NCBI RefSeq assembly: GCF_022539505.1
Contig: NC_061508.1
Span: 349,135,484-349,199,483 of the forward strand
Direction of reading: 5' to 3'
Origin: Lolium rigidum
Taxonomy: Eukaryota; Streptophyta; Magnoliopsida; Poales; Poaceae
DNA: 64,000 nucleotides
Positions 11,121 to 21,078 of the stretch are shown in pieces. The translations under genes and the position numbers were made by a program. The notes under the pieces were generated by a model, which saw only the letters and a program-made list of their open reading frames with translations, was not told the origin of the DNA and made no database searches. Positions within the stretch are counted from its first letter, which is position 1, and each line of letters begins with the position of its first letter.

Positions 11121-11400
11121 TCATGCCATCAAAGAACACCTTGGAGCCTTCGCCACATCATCATCTTGATCACCCCCGCGATCTCGCGACTCTGGCTTTG
11201 CCATAGCAGGCCACGAAAGAACAACATACAACACGCCACGACAACCGCGTCGAGCACGGTGCCTTTGAAGCCATCGTGAACAAAGTATGACGTGACAATA
11301 CGGGAAGTCCACTCCGAGTCGATCGAACGGTTACGCAAGATTGATAACATCGGATTCATCCTAATACCCGCTTTTCTGTGACGTACCAATGTATCATTAA
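11121..11400 (-). repeat. Dispersed repeat/gene-fragment copy, pair of 2701-2875
   Basis: The reverse complement shares blocks such as GATGGCTTCAAAGGCACCG and a TATGTTGT...GGCCTGCTATGGC stretch with the copy at 2.7 kb. Two overlapping short frames (63 and 86 codons) exist, but neither resembles a family I know. Confidence 0.5.
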
Positions 11401-11690
11401 TCTTGTAGATGGAGTGCTTTTTGGCGAGTATATTCTGGAGAGTTGTTATTATAGAACAATTTAGAAATTACTGCTCCATCCGTTTAGTAGTGTAAAATGT
11501 TTTGGCAACCAAATTACTCCTATATAGTTGTGAATATAGGAAGAACTTTATTGTGGTAGGGACGGAGACCGGGGGGGGGGCTGCGCCCCCCCTATGCACC
11601 TGATTTTCCTTCGAACACAAGCCATGGCAGATCCTTATTTGTGTGATTTTAGCTAGTTCTGTTCCCTTCAAACTAAGATTGTCCCCCTTA
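11401..11690. other. Intergenic, nothing recognised
   Basis: Contains a G9/C6 homopolymer pair around 11572-11590, which can fold back. No gene or element end is seen. Confidence 0.4.
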
Positions 11691-11906
11691 GGGCATGTAC
11701 AGACGGGCGCTTAGGTAGGGGCGCCAGGAATTAAATCCTGACAGTTTTGCCAAATTCCCGGTTGTTTTCCTTGCGTGGACGCATAGTTAAGAGGCTGGCG
11801 CTAGCGAAATCAGTACAAAATTTAGCAACCAGGCGTCCGACGCTTACCAACATGTAGTAACAGACGAATTAAGCGCCCATCAAGGAGGCTAGGGCTGTAC
11901 ATGCCC
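11691..11906. mobile_element. Tourist-type MITE (PIF/Harbinger)
   Basis: GGGCATGTACAGACGGGCGC at the left pairs with GGGCTGTACATGCCC at the right, and TTA duplications flank it at 11688-11690 and 11907-11909. It is 216 bp and noncoding. Confidence 0.9.
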
Positions 11907-12008
11907 TTATACTTCATTCTTGGCTCTCTCCCTGAAACCCACTATTGTGTGATTTACTACCAATAAATTTTTTGAGTACAATTTTGGAACATATATTTTT
12001 GGGTGTGC

Positions 12009-12212
12009 CTATGTCTCAGTTGACTGAGATTTTCTTAAGTCTCAGTCAACTTAGAAAAGTGCAACTACAGTTCAAAGAAAAGTGCAACTCAGTTCAGTTG
12101 CACATTTCTGTCAGAAAAGTGCAATTGCATTTTTTTAACAGAAAAGTGCAACTCAAAGCACATTTTTGTAAGTGACTTCGACTTAAGAAAATCTCAGTTG
12201 ACTGAGACATAG
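12009..12212. mobile_element. TIR MITE with TATGTCTCAGTTGACTGAGA ends
   Basis: The left end TATGTCTCAGTTGACTGAGA and following TTTTCTTAAGTC is mirrored by GACTTAAGAAAATCTCAGTT and GACTGAGACATAG at the right. AAAAGTGCAACT is repeated internally. It sits just upstream of the conserved MYB promoter. Confidence 0.85.
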
Positions 12213-12234
12213 CAAAACCGTATATTTTTCCGAG

Positions 12235-12542
12235 AAGATGGTGAGTTCTGCAACAGACGAACAGACGTGGAGGAGATACCGGATGGCCGTTGTTTCACTC
12301 CCAACGGTTCCCACTCCACCCACGTACGAAACGAAACGGTTCAAATTTCGAACCCACGTAGGCAAAATCCACCCCCACTAGCTGACTGCTCCATGGGTCC
12401 CACCTGCACCTGACCCCACATGCCATCCTCACCCAGAAAACGACAGGCAACCCAGGTAGCGTCTACAGGAGGGTTCGTTCCGGTGAGCTCGGGAATCGTG
12501 CGCCAGCTGTTCTTGCCGGTCAGATCACCGGCCGCCCGGCGC
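12235..12542 (+). promoter_or_regulatory. Proximal promoter of intact MYB copy 1
   Basis: Shares long blocks with the promoters of the pseudogene and of MYB copy 2: GTTCAAATTTCGAACCCACG, GTAGGCAAAATCCACCCCCA, CTGACTGCTCCATGGGTCCC and CCATCCTCACCCAGAAAACG. CCACGTAC/CCACGTAGG motifs have a CACGT core. Conservation of noncoding DNA among copies suggests retained regulation, but recent duplication alone could also explain it. Confidence 0.65.
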
Positions 12543-12550
12543 TATAAATA
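12543..12550 (+). promoter_or_regulatory. TATA box, MYB copy 1
   Basis: TATAAATA in the context GGCGCTATAAATACC, 144 bp before the ATG at 12687. This spacing fits a leader of roughly 110 nt. Confidence 0.8.
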
Positions 12551-12686
12551 CCTTCCTCCCCGGCCCCTTCCTCCGTACTCAAGCTCGACCACCAGCTGCC
12601 GTTCTCCGCCACCCACAGCTCAGACCAGCTTCATCCCGTTCCAATCGCCAGCTCCACGTCGCAGCATCCCAGCCGGAGCGCGCACG

Positions 12687-13556
12687 ATGGGAGCAGCGGG
12701 AGCGGACGCCGAGTGCGACCGGATCAGGGGGCCCTGGAGCCCGGAGGAGGACGAGGCGCTGCGGCGGCTCGTGGAGCGCCACGGCGCGCGCAACTGGACG
12801 GCGATCGGGCGCGGGGTGCCCGGCCGCTCGGGCAAGTCTTGCCGCCTCCGGTGGTGCAACCAGCTCTCGCCGCAGGTGGAGCGCCGCCCCTTCACGCCCG
12901 ACGAGGACGCCGCCATCGCCGCCGCGCACGCCAGGATAGGCAACCGCTGGGCCGCCATCGCGCGCCTCCTCCACGGACGCACCGACAACGCCGTCAAGAA
13001 CCACTGGAACTGCTCCCTCAAGCGCAGGCTCGCCGTCGCCGAGCAGGAGCGGCCGTGCAAGCGGGCCAGCGTCTCGCCGGAGAGCAGCCCGTCGGGATCC
13101 GGGTCGGACCGCAGCGACCTCAGCCATGGCGGCGTATTCCACGGGCAGGTATACCGCCCGGTGGCGCGTGCCGGCGGGTTCGAGCCGGCGGACTGCGCCA
13201 TGAGCCGGCGGCACGAGGTTGTGGTGGAGGAGGAGCAGGAGGACCCCCTCACGTCGCTCTCCCTCTCCCTCTCCCTCCCCGGCATGGACGGCGCCGTCCA
13301 GGCCGGGTTCCGCCACAACAGCTCCCGCAGCCATTTCCACCAACCGCCTTCCTCCTCCCCGTCGCCGCCGCGCGCTCCGGCGCCTTACCATTTCAACCCC
13401 GAATTCGCCGCGGCGATGCAGGAGATGATCCGCGACGAGGTGCACAGGTACATGGCGGGCGTCGGGTGCGGCGCCCCCCTGTCGATGCCACAGGTGGTGG
13501 AGGGCGTAATGCGCGCGGCGGTGCATCGCGCCGGCGGAGTCGCCGGGATGCAGTGA
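12687..13556 (+). CDS. R2R3-MYB transcription factor, MYB44/70/73/77-like (subgroup 22), copy 1
   Basis: A single uninterrupted exon of 289 aa. R2 has W17, W37 and W56; R3 has F69, W88 and W107, the normal W/F spacing of plant R2R3 factors. The [18 protein letters not shown] bridge, [12 protein letters not shown] and the intronless structure are typical of subgroup 22, whose members regulate stress, ABA and auxin responses in the nucleus. C-terminal features are a serine-rich [15 protein letters not shown] stretch, [12 protein letters not shown] (LxLxL, EAR-like repression motif, near residue 190) and [17 protein letters not shown] (near residue 245). I chose the ATG at 12687 because it lies downstream of the TATA box and matches the other two copies; the frame is open to an ATG at 12420, but that lies upstream of the TATA box. 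The gene is extremely GC-rich, as usual for grass intronless genes. Likely functional. The exact orthologue is not assigned. Confidence 0.95.
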   Translation: MGAAGADAECDRIRGPWSPEEDEALRRLVERHGARNWTAIGRGVPGRSGKSCRLRWCNQLSPQVERRPFTPDEDAAIAAAHARIGNRWAAIARLLHGRTDNAVKNHWNCSLKRRLAVAEQERPCKRASVSPESSPSGSGSDRSDLSHGGVFHGQVYRPVARAGGFEPADCAMSRRHEVVVEEEQEDPLTSLSLSLSLPGMDGAVQAGFRHNSSRSHFHQPPSSSPSPPRAPAPYHFNPEFAAAMQEMIRDEVHRYMAGVGCGAPLSMPQVVEGVMRAAVHRAGGVAGMQ

Positions 13557-13860
13557 CCAATCTAGGACAGCCGCAATCTGCCCAACGGAGTGGCATTTGC
13601 TTCATTCTTTAGGATCTGAACTGAAATTAGCAAGGGGAGTAAAAAGAACAGAAAAACAGAGGAAGAACTGGGCAAAGCAAGGCTAAGCCGAGGCTTTGCT
13701 TCAGTCTGTACATACAAGAATCGAAATGAAAGAAAACATATGTTGAATTTCCAAGTTCAGATTTCAGCAATGTCATACTTATTTACTTTCATGCAAGTAG
13801 CACATGTACCCGTGCGGATCTGAAGGTCCTCCCAGTGATAAATGCTAATTTGCAGTGTAC
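13557..13860 (+). other. 3' UTR of MYB copy 1
   Basis: Shares TTGCTTCATTCTTTAGGATC, AACAGAGGAAGAACTGG and TTCAGTCTGTACATACA with the other two copies. The polyadenylation site is not fixed. Confidence 0.6.
13672..13699 (+). promoter_or_regulatory. Conserved 3' UTR stem-loop, MYB copy 1
   Basis: GCAAAGC and GCTTTGC pair over 7 bp around an inner GGCTAAGCC palindrome. Present in all three MYB copies. Confidence 0.5.
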
Positions 13861-14299
13861 AATTCATGGTTCATGGCTGGAAGTATCATGGTTCAGAATA
13901 TCCACATCATACACAGAAACCTCCTACTATCTTTGAAAAAGCTTCGCATGAGGCGTTGAGCTGTATCGATCGTCACAACCTCTATTGCAGGAGCATTCTC
14001 AAAACATACATCAGAGGTTTCATACATGCTCTTCAGATGTTTTTATATTTGCATGGCGGAATTTCTTGTCTGAAAGATTCGCTGTTTGCAAACCAAACTC
14101 TAACCAAGTCGTTACATACGTTCAGCCAAGCTGACATGTACACTGGTGGTGTTATAACTACTACAAAGCTTTGAAAACTAAGGAGTGATAATCATGTATC
14201 CATGTCCCAAAGAGGTCAACACCAACACTGGCGCATCAGGATAAACTCAAATTTAGTAGATTCCCTGAGAAACAAGGCTGGTATGAAACATCTACAACA

Positions 14300-14372
14300 T
14301 ACTCACTCTGTTCCTAAATATAAGATATCTTCGGAACTCCCAAAACATCTTATATTTAGGAGCAGTTGTAGC
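14300..14372. mobile_element. Short Stowaway-like MITE
   Basis: CACTCTGTTCCTAAATATAAG and CTTATATTTAGGAGCAG form an inverted pair around a short spacer, typical of a small Stowaway derivative. The terminal CTCCCTCCGT is degenerate. Confidence 0.6.
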
Positions 14373-14579
14373 TATCTATTCACAAGGAGAGACTGAGAAG
14401 ATAATTCACATGTACTTCGAGCTTTTCAATAACCGGAGTAACCCTCAGAAAAGAAAGAAAGTATAGAATCTTGTCATTATCTTGACAAATAATGTCACTA
14501 GTAACTGTACATGCCTGAGCCGATAAAACATGTGAGGGCTACCTAACATCCACTGGATCTGAAACATAAAAGAGCAAAG

Positions 14580-15240
14580 GTTGTCGCAAAATCAAGCCAC
14601 GCAAACTAAGACGAAATTTGAAGCAAAGTTGTGGCGACATCATACATACCTTTCCTTGTTCAACTTCAAGCTGCAATGTGAGGCGTCGCACCTCCGGGAT
14701 CCCATTGAAAAGTACAGTAGTATCAGACTGCTGAAAACATGTACCGGATGGAGAACAGCACTTGTGCGCTCTCCAGTTTTGATGCATGGTGTAGAGCAAT
14801 AGGTATGGACGGTCCATCGTACACAAAGGTGGAGAGCATTGCAGCATGGAACTCTATCTTGGTTATATTGCAGCGGACGATCCGCAAGTACGTACTGTAG
14901 GTGGGATAATGGCCGAACCACCGTCAGTTCATCCTGGAGGTAGCATCTGACCATGCTCAGCCACTCAAGGTTGCAGCAACTGCATAACATATCCTCGGGA
15001 TCCATCCTGGTGGTGTTGAACACATAGAGTTCAAGCTCCCTCAGGTTTGAGAAACCTGCGAATTGAGAAGGAGGTTCCAAGCATATGAAACTAACTTGGA
15101 GACATTGCAGATTGGATGCACTTTCCTCGAAGAGTTCAGAAGGCAATACGTACAGATCATCACATCCCATGAATTCGGACGGCGGTGCCAAATCAAGAGC
15201 CAGAATTCTTTGTACGGGAGTACATAGCGAAACTGGTCCA
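14580..15240 (-). pseudogene. F-box/LRR (FBD-type) gene relic
   Basis: The - strand encodes a leucine-rich-repeat stretch characteristic of grass F-box/LRR proteins: VLPSELFEESASNLQCLQVS, FAGFSNLRELELYVFNTTRM and [20 protein letters not shown], then [12 protein letters not shown]. These proteins normally act as substrate receptors of SCF ubiquitin ligases. No F-box is readable in frame; the segment before it (DQFRYVLPYKEFWLL region) and after it (from about 14880) is out of frame relative to the expected protein, and stop codons interrupt. A candidate first exon or leader lies at 16020-16271 on the same strand. I call it a decayed gene. An unusual intron pattern is less likely. Confidence 0.65.
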
Positions 15241-16019
15241 ATTATTCAGATGATCAACTAGCCTTTTTTCGAATAAAGATTTAACCTCAAGTCCCTCGAC
15301 ACCCTTGCCGCGGTGCTCGCACAAATGCGTTAACACACATGATGCGGCCATTGAAACTGAGTTTTGGGCAACCTGTCCACAAACATCTCCACTCGCTCGA
15401 TATATAGAACACTAGTCAGCACAACCTCTTCCACGTGCAATATTGATAAAATCACACATAGCACGTCCTTGAGAGACAAATTGGAAAAATAAAATGGTTC
15501 AGAAATCTTTGCACCCTAAAAATTGACTGGAAAGAGAAATTTAGATAATACTGCGGGAAGGTCTTCAAGCTTAATTCTTCGCCTACCCTTGTCGACCCTG
15601 GTTTCCCTTGCCGTTTTAGTACTTGTCAGACAGTTTCCCATTAAAATGCTGAAAAGAACACGGCAAAGTTCCTCACATTTTCCTTGGGTTATTGGGTAAC
15701 ATTCTGATGATATAAAACAAGAGTAGCGTAGCTTGACAGACCAAGAGCATGAGTGAAGACAATTTCTAGACTCCAGATACCCACTTCCCAGATAAAATCG
15801 AACTTTTCAAATGAAACGAGCCAGTGTCATGGAAACTTACAACCATGGACGTCAGATGAAATGAAGTGCGATTTTGACATGACATTGTGATATTATTAAA
15901 ACAAGAGTAGGATAACTTGAAATTTCAAGAGCACGACGCTGTCAAATTTTTTGTGCCTAGATAAAAAATATACCGGATATACAAAAATATCCGTTTACTC
16001 AAGGATCGTGTTCGCAGCT
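15241..16019. other. Degenerate sequence between F-box relic parts
   Basis: Probably introns or decayed exons of the F-box/LRR relic. No clear reading frame. Confidence 0.35.
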
Positions 16020-16290
16020 GAAATCGAACTTTTCCGGGCATCATAAGAAATTGCAAGAATGTGGGAACCACAATATCAAGAGATAAAAACACCCTGCTGC
16101 ATCGTTGCTGGGAGAAAATCGGGGCATTAGAGAAGCTGAACCTGTGGATGCGACGGCAGCTGTTGTTCCCCACTCGCTGCAACGGGCGATAAATCCGTGG
16201 GAAAAATCTGGAGCAGCGGCTGAGAAAGAAATGCGGGGCGACGATTTCATTGCGGCTCGCCGCGCCGCCACAAAGTAGAGCTCAAGAGAG
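16020..16290 (-). pseudogene. Candidate 5' exon of the F-box/LRR relic
   Basis: A - strand frame begins MAARRAAMKSSPRISFSAAA at 16271 and stays open for 76 codons. It resembles a leader exon but contains no F-box signature. The link to the LRR relic rests only on strand and position. The adjacent Copia LTR begins 39 bp beyond its end. Confidence 0.3.
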
Positions 16291-16328
16291 CCGGCGCCGC
16301 GGTGGAGGCTGTCACCGTGGGACGGCGG

Positions 16329-16753
16329 TGTTAGCTGTAATCTTGATTAGACTATTAGTTAGCAGCATGCATGAGTTAGTTGCTCGGCAGCGTGGTAGAT
16401 AGGCGTGTGTGTGCGTCAGTTCAGTTAGCTGTTAGCGATTCATACGGAAGTGATCACGTCCAGCAGCTGCAGCCGTCCGTGCCGATCGTGTATGAGCACG
16501 TCGTGCAGGGAGCGACGAGGCATGCGGATCGTGGCTAGTGGGTAGCGTCCGGAGCCCAGCGTGGCGTGAGTGTAATTCGCTAAGAGTACTAGAGTTAGCC
16601 ATGTAGCCATTGTAAAGAAGAAGAAGATTAGGGTGTTTGAGCGCCCGTGGCGGCGTTCGTGCGCCGGAAAAACTTTGTGTCCACTGTTCTTCTTTCTTCC
16701 ACCTCCGTTCATGAGTGAGCTGGGATGATCGAGGAGAGGGTGCAGCCCGAACA
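16329..16753 (+). mobile_element. Copia-type LTR (425 bp)
   Basis: Begins TGTTAGCTG and ends CCCGAACA, immediately followed by a methionine-tRNA primer-binding site. It is a left LTR; no matching right LTR was found in the window, because the element is disrupted by a Gypsy insertion at 17540. Confidence 0.75.
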
Positions 16754-16755
16754 AT

Positions 16756-16767
16756 TGGTATCAGAGC
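16756..16767 (+). other. Copia primer-binding site
   Basis: TGGTATCAGAGC, complementary to the 3' end of initiator methionine tRNA, 2 bp after the LTR end. Confidence 0.85.
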
Positions 16768-17539
16768 CGGGGTAGTGCTGGCGGCTGCGCGATGAAGCTC
16801 CGGGCCATGTGTCGGCCTATGGAGGTGTGCATCGCTGCGGCTGCCATGGAAGACACGGAGGCAGCGCGCGGTGTGTCCGCGACGAGCGCCGCGGACATGG
16901 AGGCCTTGGCGGCGCGGCTGCATCTCGCGGCGAGCACGTGGCCGGCGGCCGCAAAGGCGCGACACGACGACCATGGTGCGGCGACCATGGAGGCGCAGTG
17001 GCGTCGGACGAAGGCGACGCGTTGTGACGCCGTATGTGCGGCGAGCGCGGAACCTGTGTAGTGGCGCCGAGGCCGCGGTGGCGCGGCCCGCGGCATGGCG
17101 GAGGCGTGGAGGTGCTGCGCGGCCACGGAGGCCGTAGAGGCGCCATGCGACGGCCATGGCATCGGCGACCGGGTGAGCACGACGGCGACCGGTGTGTGTA
17201 TGCGCTCCGGTTTTTCCGTGTGTCACTGGCGGAGAAGAAGCTCGGCGTGTGTCGCCGAGGAAGAAGACCGCGTCATGGGCACGCAGTGCCGGCCGTGTTG
17301 ATCGCGTTGGAGCGCGACGTGGGCACGAGCTGTGGCGTGTGGAGCGTGGCGAGTTAGGCAGAAGAATTGGTCCAGCAGCAAGCCGGCCGCGTTGATTGCG
17401 TTGGAACGCATCAGGCGCGCGAGCCGGGGCATGCAGATCATGGCGGAGCTCGAGTTGGAGCTCGAGTGAAGCAAGAAAGCCGTTAGTGCGGCAGGCGTCA
17501 GTGCGCCGGGAAGATGGTGCGACGGCGTGTGGCGCTGTC
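16768..17539 (+). mobile_element. Internal region of the disrupted Copia element
   Basis: GC-rich. A frame beginning MKLRAMCRPMEVCIAAAAME (16792) runs 89 codons, but no gag, protease or integrase motif is seen. A non-autonomous Copia derivative is likely. A large antisense frame here is a composition shadow. Confidence 0.5.
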
Positions 17540-19133
17540 TGATACGTCTCCAACGTATCGATAATTTCTTATGTTCCATGCTACTTTATTGATGATACCT
17601 ACATGTTTTATGCACGTTATATGTCATATTTATGCATTTTCTGGAACTAACCTATTAACAAGATGCCGAAGAGCCAGTTGATGTTTTCTGCTGTTTTTGG
17701 TTTCAGAAATCCTAGTAAGGAAATATTCTCGGAATTGGACGAAACTTTCGCCCAGGGTCCTATTTTTGCACGAAGCTTCCAGAAGACCGAAGAGATAACG
17801 AAGTGGGGCCACGAGGCAGCCAGAGGCTAGGGCGGCGCGGCCCGGGCCCCGGCCGCGCCGGCCTACCCCCGGGCACCTCGTGTGGCCCCCGCGTTGACCT
17901 TCCGCCTACTTAAAGTCTCCGTCGCGAAACCCCCGATGCACCGAGAGCCACGATACGGAAAACCTTCCAGAGACGCCGCCGCCGCAAATCCCATCTCGGG
18001 GGATTCAGGAGATCGTCTCCGGCACCCTGCCGGAGAGGGGATTCATCTCCCGGAGGACTCTTCATCGCCATGATCGCCTCCGGAGTGATGAGTGAGTAGT
18101 TCACCCCTGGACCATGGGTCCATAGCAGTAGCTAGATGGTCGTCTTCTCCTTGTTGTGCTTCATTGTTGGATCTTGTGAGCTGCCTAACATGATCAAGAT
18201 CATCTATATGTAATTCTATATGTTGTGTTTGTCGGGATCCGATGGATAGAGAGTACTATGATTATGGTGATTATCAATCTATTGTTTATGTGTTGTTTAT
18301 GATCTTGCATGCTCTCCGTTATTAGTAGAGGCTCTGGCCAAGTTTGTACTCTTAACTCCAAGAGGGAGTATTTATGCTCGATAGTGGGTTCATGCCTCCA
18401 TTAAATGCTGGGACGATGACGAGAAAGTTCTAAGGTTGTGGATGTGCTGTTGCCACTAGGGATAAAACATTGATGCTATGTCTAAGGATGTAGTTGTTGA
18501 TTACATTACGCACCATACTTAATGCAATTGTCACGTTGCTTAGCAACTTAATGTCGCATGGGGTTCGGATGATAACCTGAAGGTGGACTTTTTAGGCATA
18601 GATGCGGTTGGATGGCGGTCTATGTATTTTGTCGTAATGCCCAATTAAATCTCACTATATTTATCATATCATGTATATGCATTGTTATGCCTTTCTCTAT
18701 TTGTCAATTGCCCGACTGTAATTTGTTCACCCAACATGCTTTTATCTTATGGGAGAGACACCTCTAGTGAACTGTGGACCCCGGTCCTATTCTTTACATA
18801 GCATACAATCTACGCAATTGTGTTTACTGTTTTCTTTGCAAACATCTTCCACTCGATACGCTTAATCCTTTGTTACAGACAAGCCGGTGAGATTGACAAC
18901 CTCAACTGTTTCGTTGGGGCAAAGTACTTTGGTTTTGTTGTGCGAGATTCCACGTTGGCGCCGGAATCCCGTTGTTGCGCCGCATCACATTTCGCCACCA
19001 TCAACCTTCAACGTGCTTCTTGGCTCCTCCTGGTTCGATAAACCTTGGTTTCTTTCGAGGGAAAACTTGCCACTCGTGCGCATCATACCTTCCTCTTGGG
19101 GTTCCCAACGGACGTGTACATTTACGCGCATCA
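17540..19133 (+). mobile_element. Gypsy-type LTR (1,594 bp), left LTR
   Basis: Begins TGATACGTCTCCAACGTATC and ends ACGCGCATCA, followed by a primer-binding site and gag. It belongs to the same family as the solo LTR at 52664-54379: shared start, AACCTATTRACRAGATGCCGA block and GTTCGATAAACCTTGG near the end. Inserted into the Copia internal region. No right LTR remains. Confidence 0.8.
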
Positions 19134-19143
19134 AGCCCGTTTT

Positions 19144-19162
19144 ACGGCGCCGTTGTCGGGGA
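19144..19162 (+). other. Gypsy primer-binding site
   Basis: ACGGCGCCGTTGTCGGGGA is close to the TGGCGCCGTTGCCGGGGA site of Gypsy elements (aspartate-tRNA type), about 10 bp after the LTR end. Confidence 0.7.
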
Positions 19163-19390
19163 GATCAAGACACGCTGCAAGGGGAGTCTCCACTTCTCAA
19201 TCTCTTTACTTTGTTTTTGTCTTGCTTTATTTTATTTACTACTTTGTTTGCTGCACCTAAACAAAATACAAAAAAATTAGTTGCTAGTTTTACTTTATTT
19301 TGCTATCTTGTTTGCTATATCAAAAACACACAAAAAAAATTAGTTACTTGCATTTACTTTATCTAGTTTGTTTTATTTACCGTTGCTAAA

Positions 19391-21078
19391 ATGAATACCC
19401 CTGAAAATACTAAGTTGTGTGACTTCACAAATGCAAATAATAATGATTTCCTATGCACACCTATTGCTCCACCTGCTACTACAGCAGAATTCTTTGAAAT
19501 TAAACCTGCTTTACTAAATCTTGTCATGAGAGATCAATTTTCCGGTGTTAGTTCTGATGATGCTGCTGCCCATCTCAATAATTTTGTTGAACTTTGTGAA
19601 ATGCAAAAGTATAAAGATGTAGATGGTGATATTATTAAATTGAAAGTGTTTTCTTTCTCATTAAGAGGAAGAGCTAAAGATTGGTTGCTATCTTTGCCTA
19701 AGAATAGTATTGATTCATGGACTAAATGCAAGGATGCTTTTATTGGTAGATATTATCCTCCCGCTAAAATTATATCTTTGAGAAGTAGCATAATGAATTT
19801 TAAACAATTAGATACTTGAACATGTTGCTCAAGCATGGGAGAGAATGAAAACTTTGGTAAAGAATTGCCCAACCCATGGATTGACTACTTGGATGATCAT
19901 CCAAACCTTCTATGCGGGACTAAATTTTTCTTCGCGGAATTTATTGGATTCAGCTGCTGGAGGTACCTTTATGTCCATCACATTGGGGGCGGCTACAAAA
20001 CTTCTTGATGATATGATGATAAATTACTCTGAATGGCACACGGAAAGAGCTCCACAAGGTAAGAAGGTAAATTCTGTTGAAGAAACCTCTTCCTTGAGTG
20101 ATAAGATTGATGTGATTATGTCTATGCTTGTGAATGGTAGATCTAATGTAGATCCAAATAATGTTCCTTTAGCTTCATTGGTTGCTCAAGAAGAAAATGT
20201 TGATGTGAATTTCATTAAAAATAATAATTTCAACAACAATGCTTATAGGAACAACTCGGTAATAACTATAGGCCATATCCTTCTGCTAATGGTAATGGTT
20301 ATGGTAATTCTTATGGGAATTCTTACAACAATAATAAGAATGTACCCTCTGGTCTTGAAGCCATGCTTAAAGAATTTATTAGTACACAAACTGCTTTTAA
20401 CAAATCTGTTGAGGAAAAGCTTGATAAAATTGATACTATTGCTTCTAGAGTTGATAGACTTGCCTCCGATGTTAATCTTTTAAAATTGAAAGTTATGCCT
20501 AATAATGATATTGATAATAAGATTACTACTACAGCAAATGCCATACAAGTTAGAATTAATGAGAATATAAAATTAATGGCTGAATTGCGTGTTAGGTGGG
20601 ATAGAGAAGAAAATGAAAAACTAGCTAAAGAGAATAATGTAGCTAAAGTTTGGACTATTACCACCACTAGTAATGCTAATTCTCCACATGTTGCTGCACC
20701 TCCTACTATCAATGGTAAAATAATTGGTGTTGGCAATGTTTCTACTCCTAGTGCAAAGCGAACAAAACTGACTGAAATTGCTAAAACTGCTGAAACTGCT
20801 TGTGATAAAACTGCTGAAATTTTTTCCAACCTTGGGAACAATGATCCCATTGCTGTAGCTCATAATGATTTAGATTTTGATGATTGCCACATCTCTGAAG
20901 TTATAAAGTTCTTACAAAAACTTGCTAAAAGTCCTAATGCTAGTGCTATAAATTTAGCCTTTACAAAACATATTACAAATGCTCTCATAAAAGCTAGAGA
21001 AGAGAAACTAAAACTTGAAACTTCTATTCCTAGAAAGTTAGAAGATGGTTGGGAGCCCATCAGTAGAGTAGAGTAGAG
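19391..21078 (+). pseudogene. Gypsy gag gene, frameshifted, no pol
   Basis: The first frame (19391-19819) starts MNTPENTKLCDFTNANNN and contains the retrotransposon gag core SLRGRAKDWLLSLPKNSIDS. It stops shortly after FKQLDT. The continuation lies in another frame (19845-20483; NCPTHGLTTWMIIQTFYAGL), and the C-terminal part returns to the first frame (20363-21076). At least two frame disruptions are therefore present. The middle is asparagine-rich and the end lysine-rich. No CCHC zinc knuckle, protease, reverse transcriptase or integrase follows. Sequence identity to Gypsy is lost near 21080. A gag-only, non-autonomous or truncated element now inactive. Confidence 0.75.

Noticed and set aside
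12420..12686. In-frame extension of MYB copy 1 to an upstream ATG (378 aa form)
   Set aside because: The extension includes the TATA box and promoter blocks, is not conserved as protein, and the ATG at 12687 matches the other two copies.
12579..13526. Long antisense frame (315 codons) over MYB copy 1, and its counterpart over copy 2
   Set aside because: Shadow of a very GC-rich coding sequence; composition is arginine/proline/alanine-rich with no domain.
16432..17553. 373-codon minus-strand frame
   Set aside because: It overlaps the Copia LTR, PBS and internal region antisense and crosses the Gypsy insertion point; no domain is recognisable.
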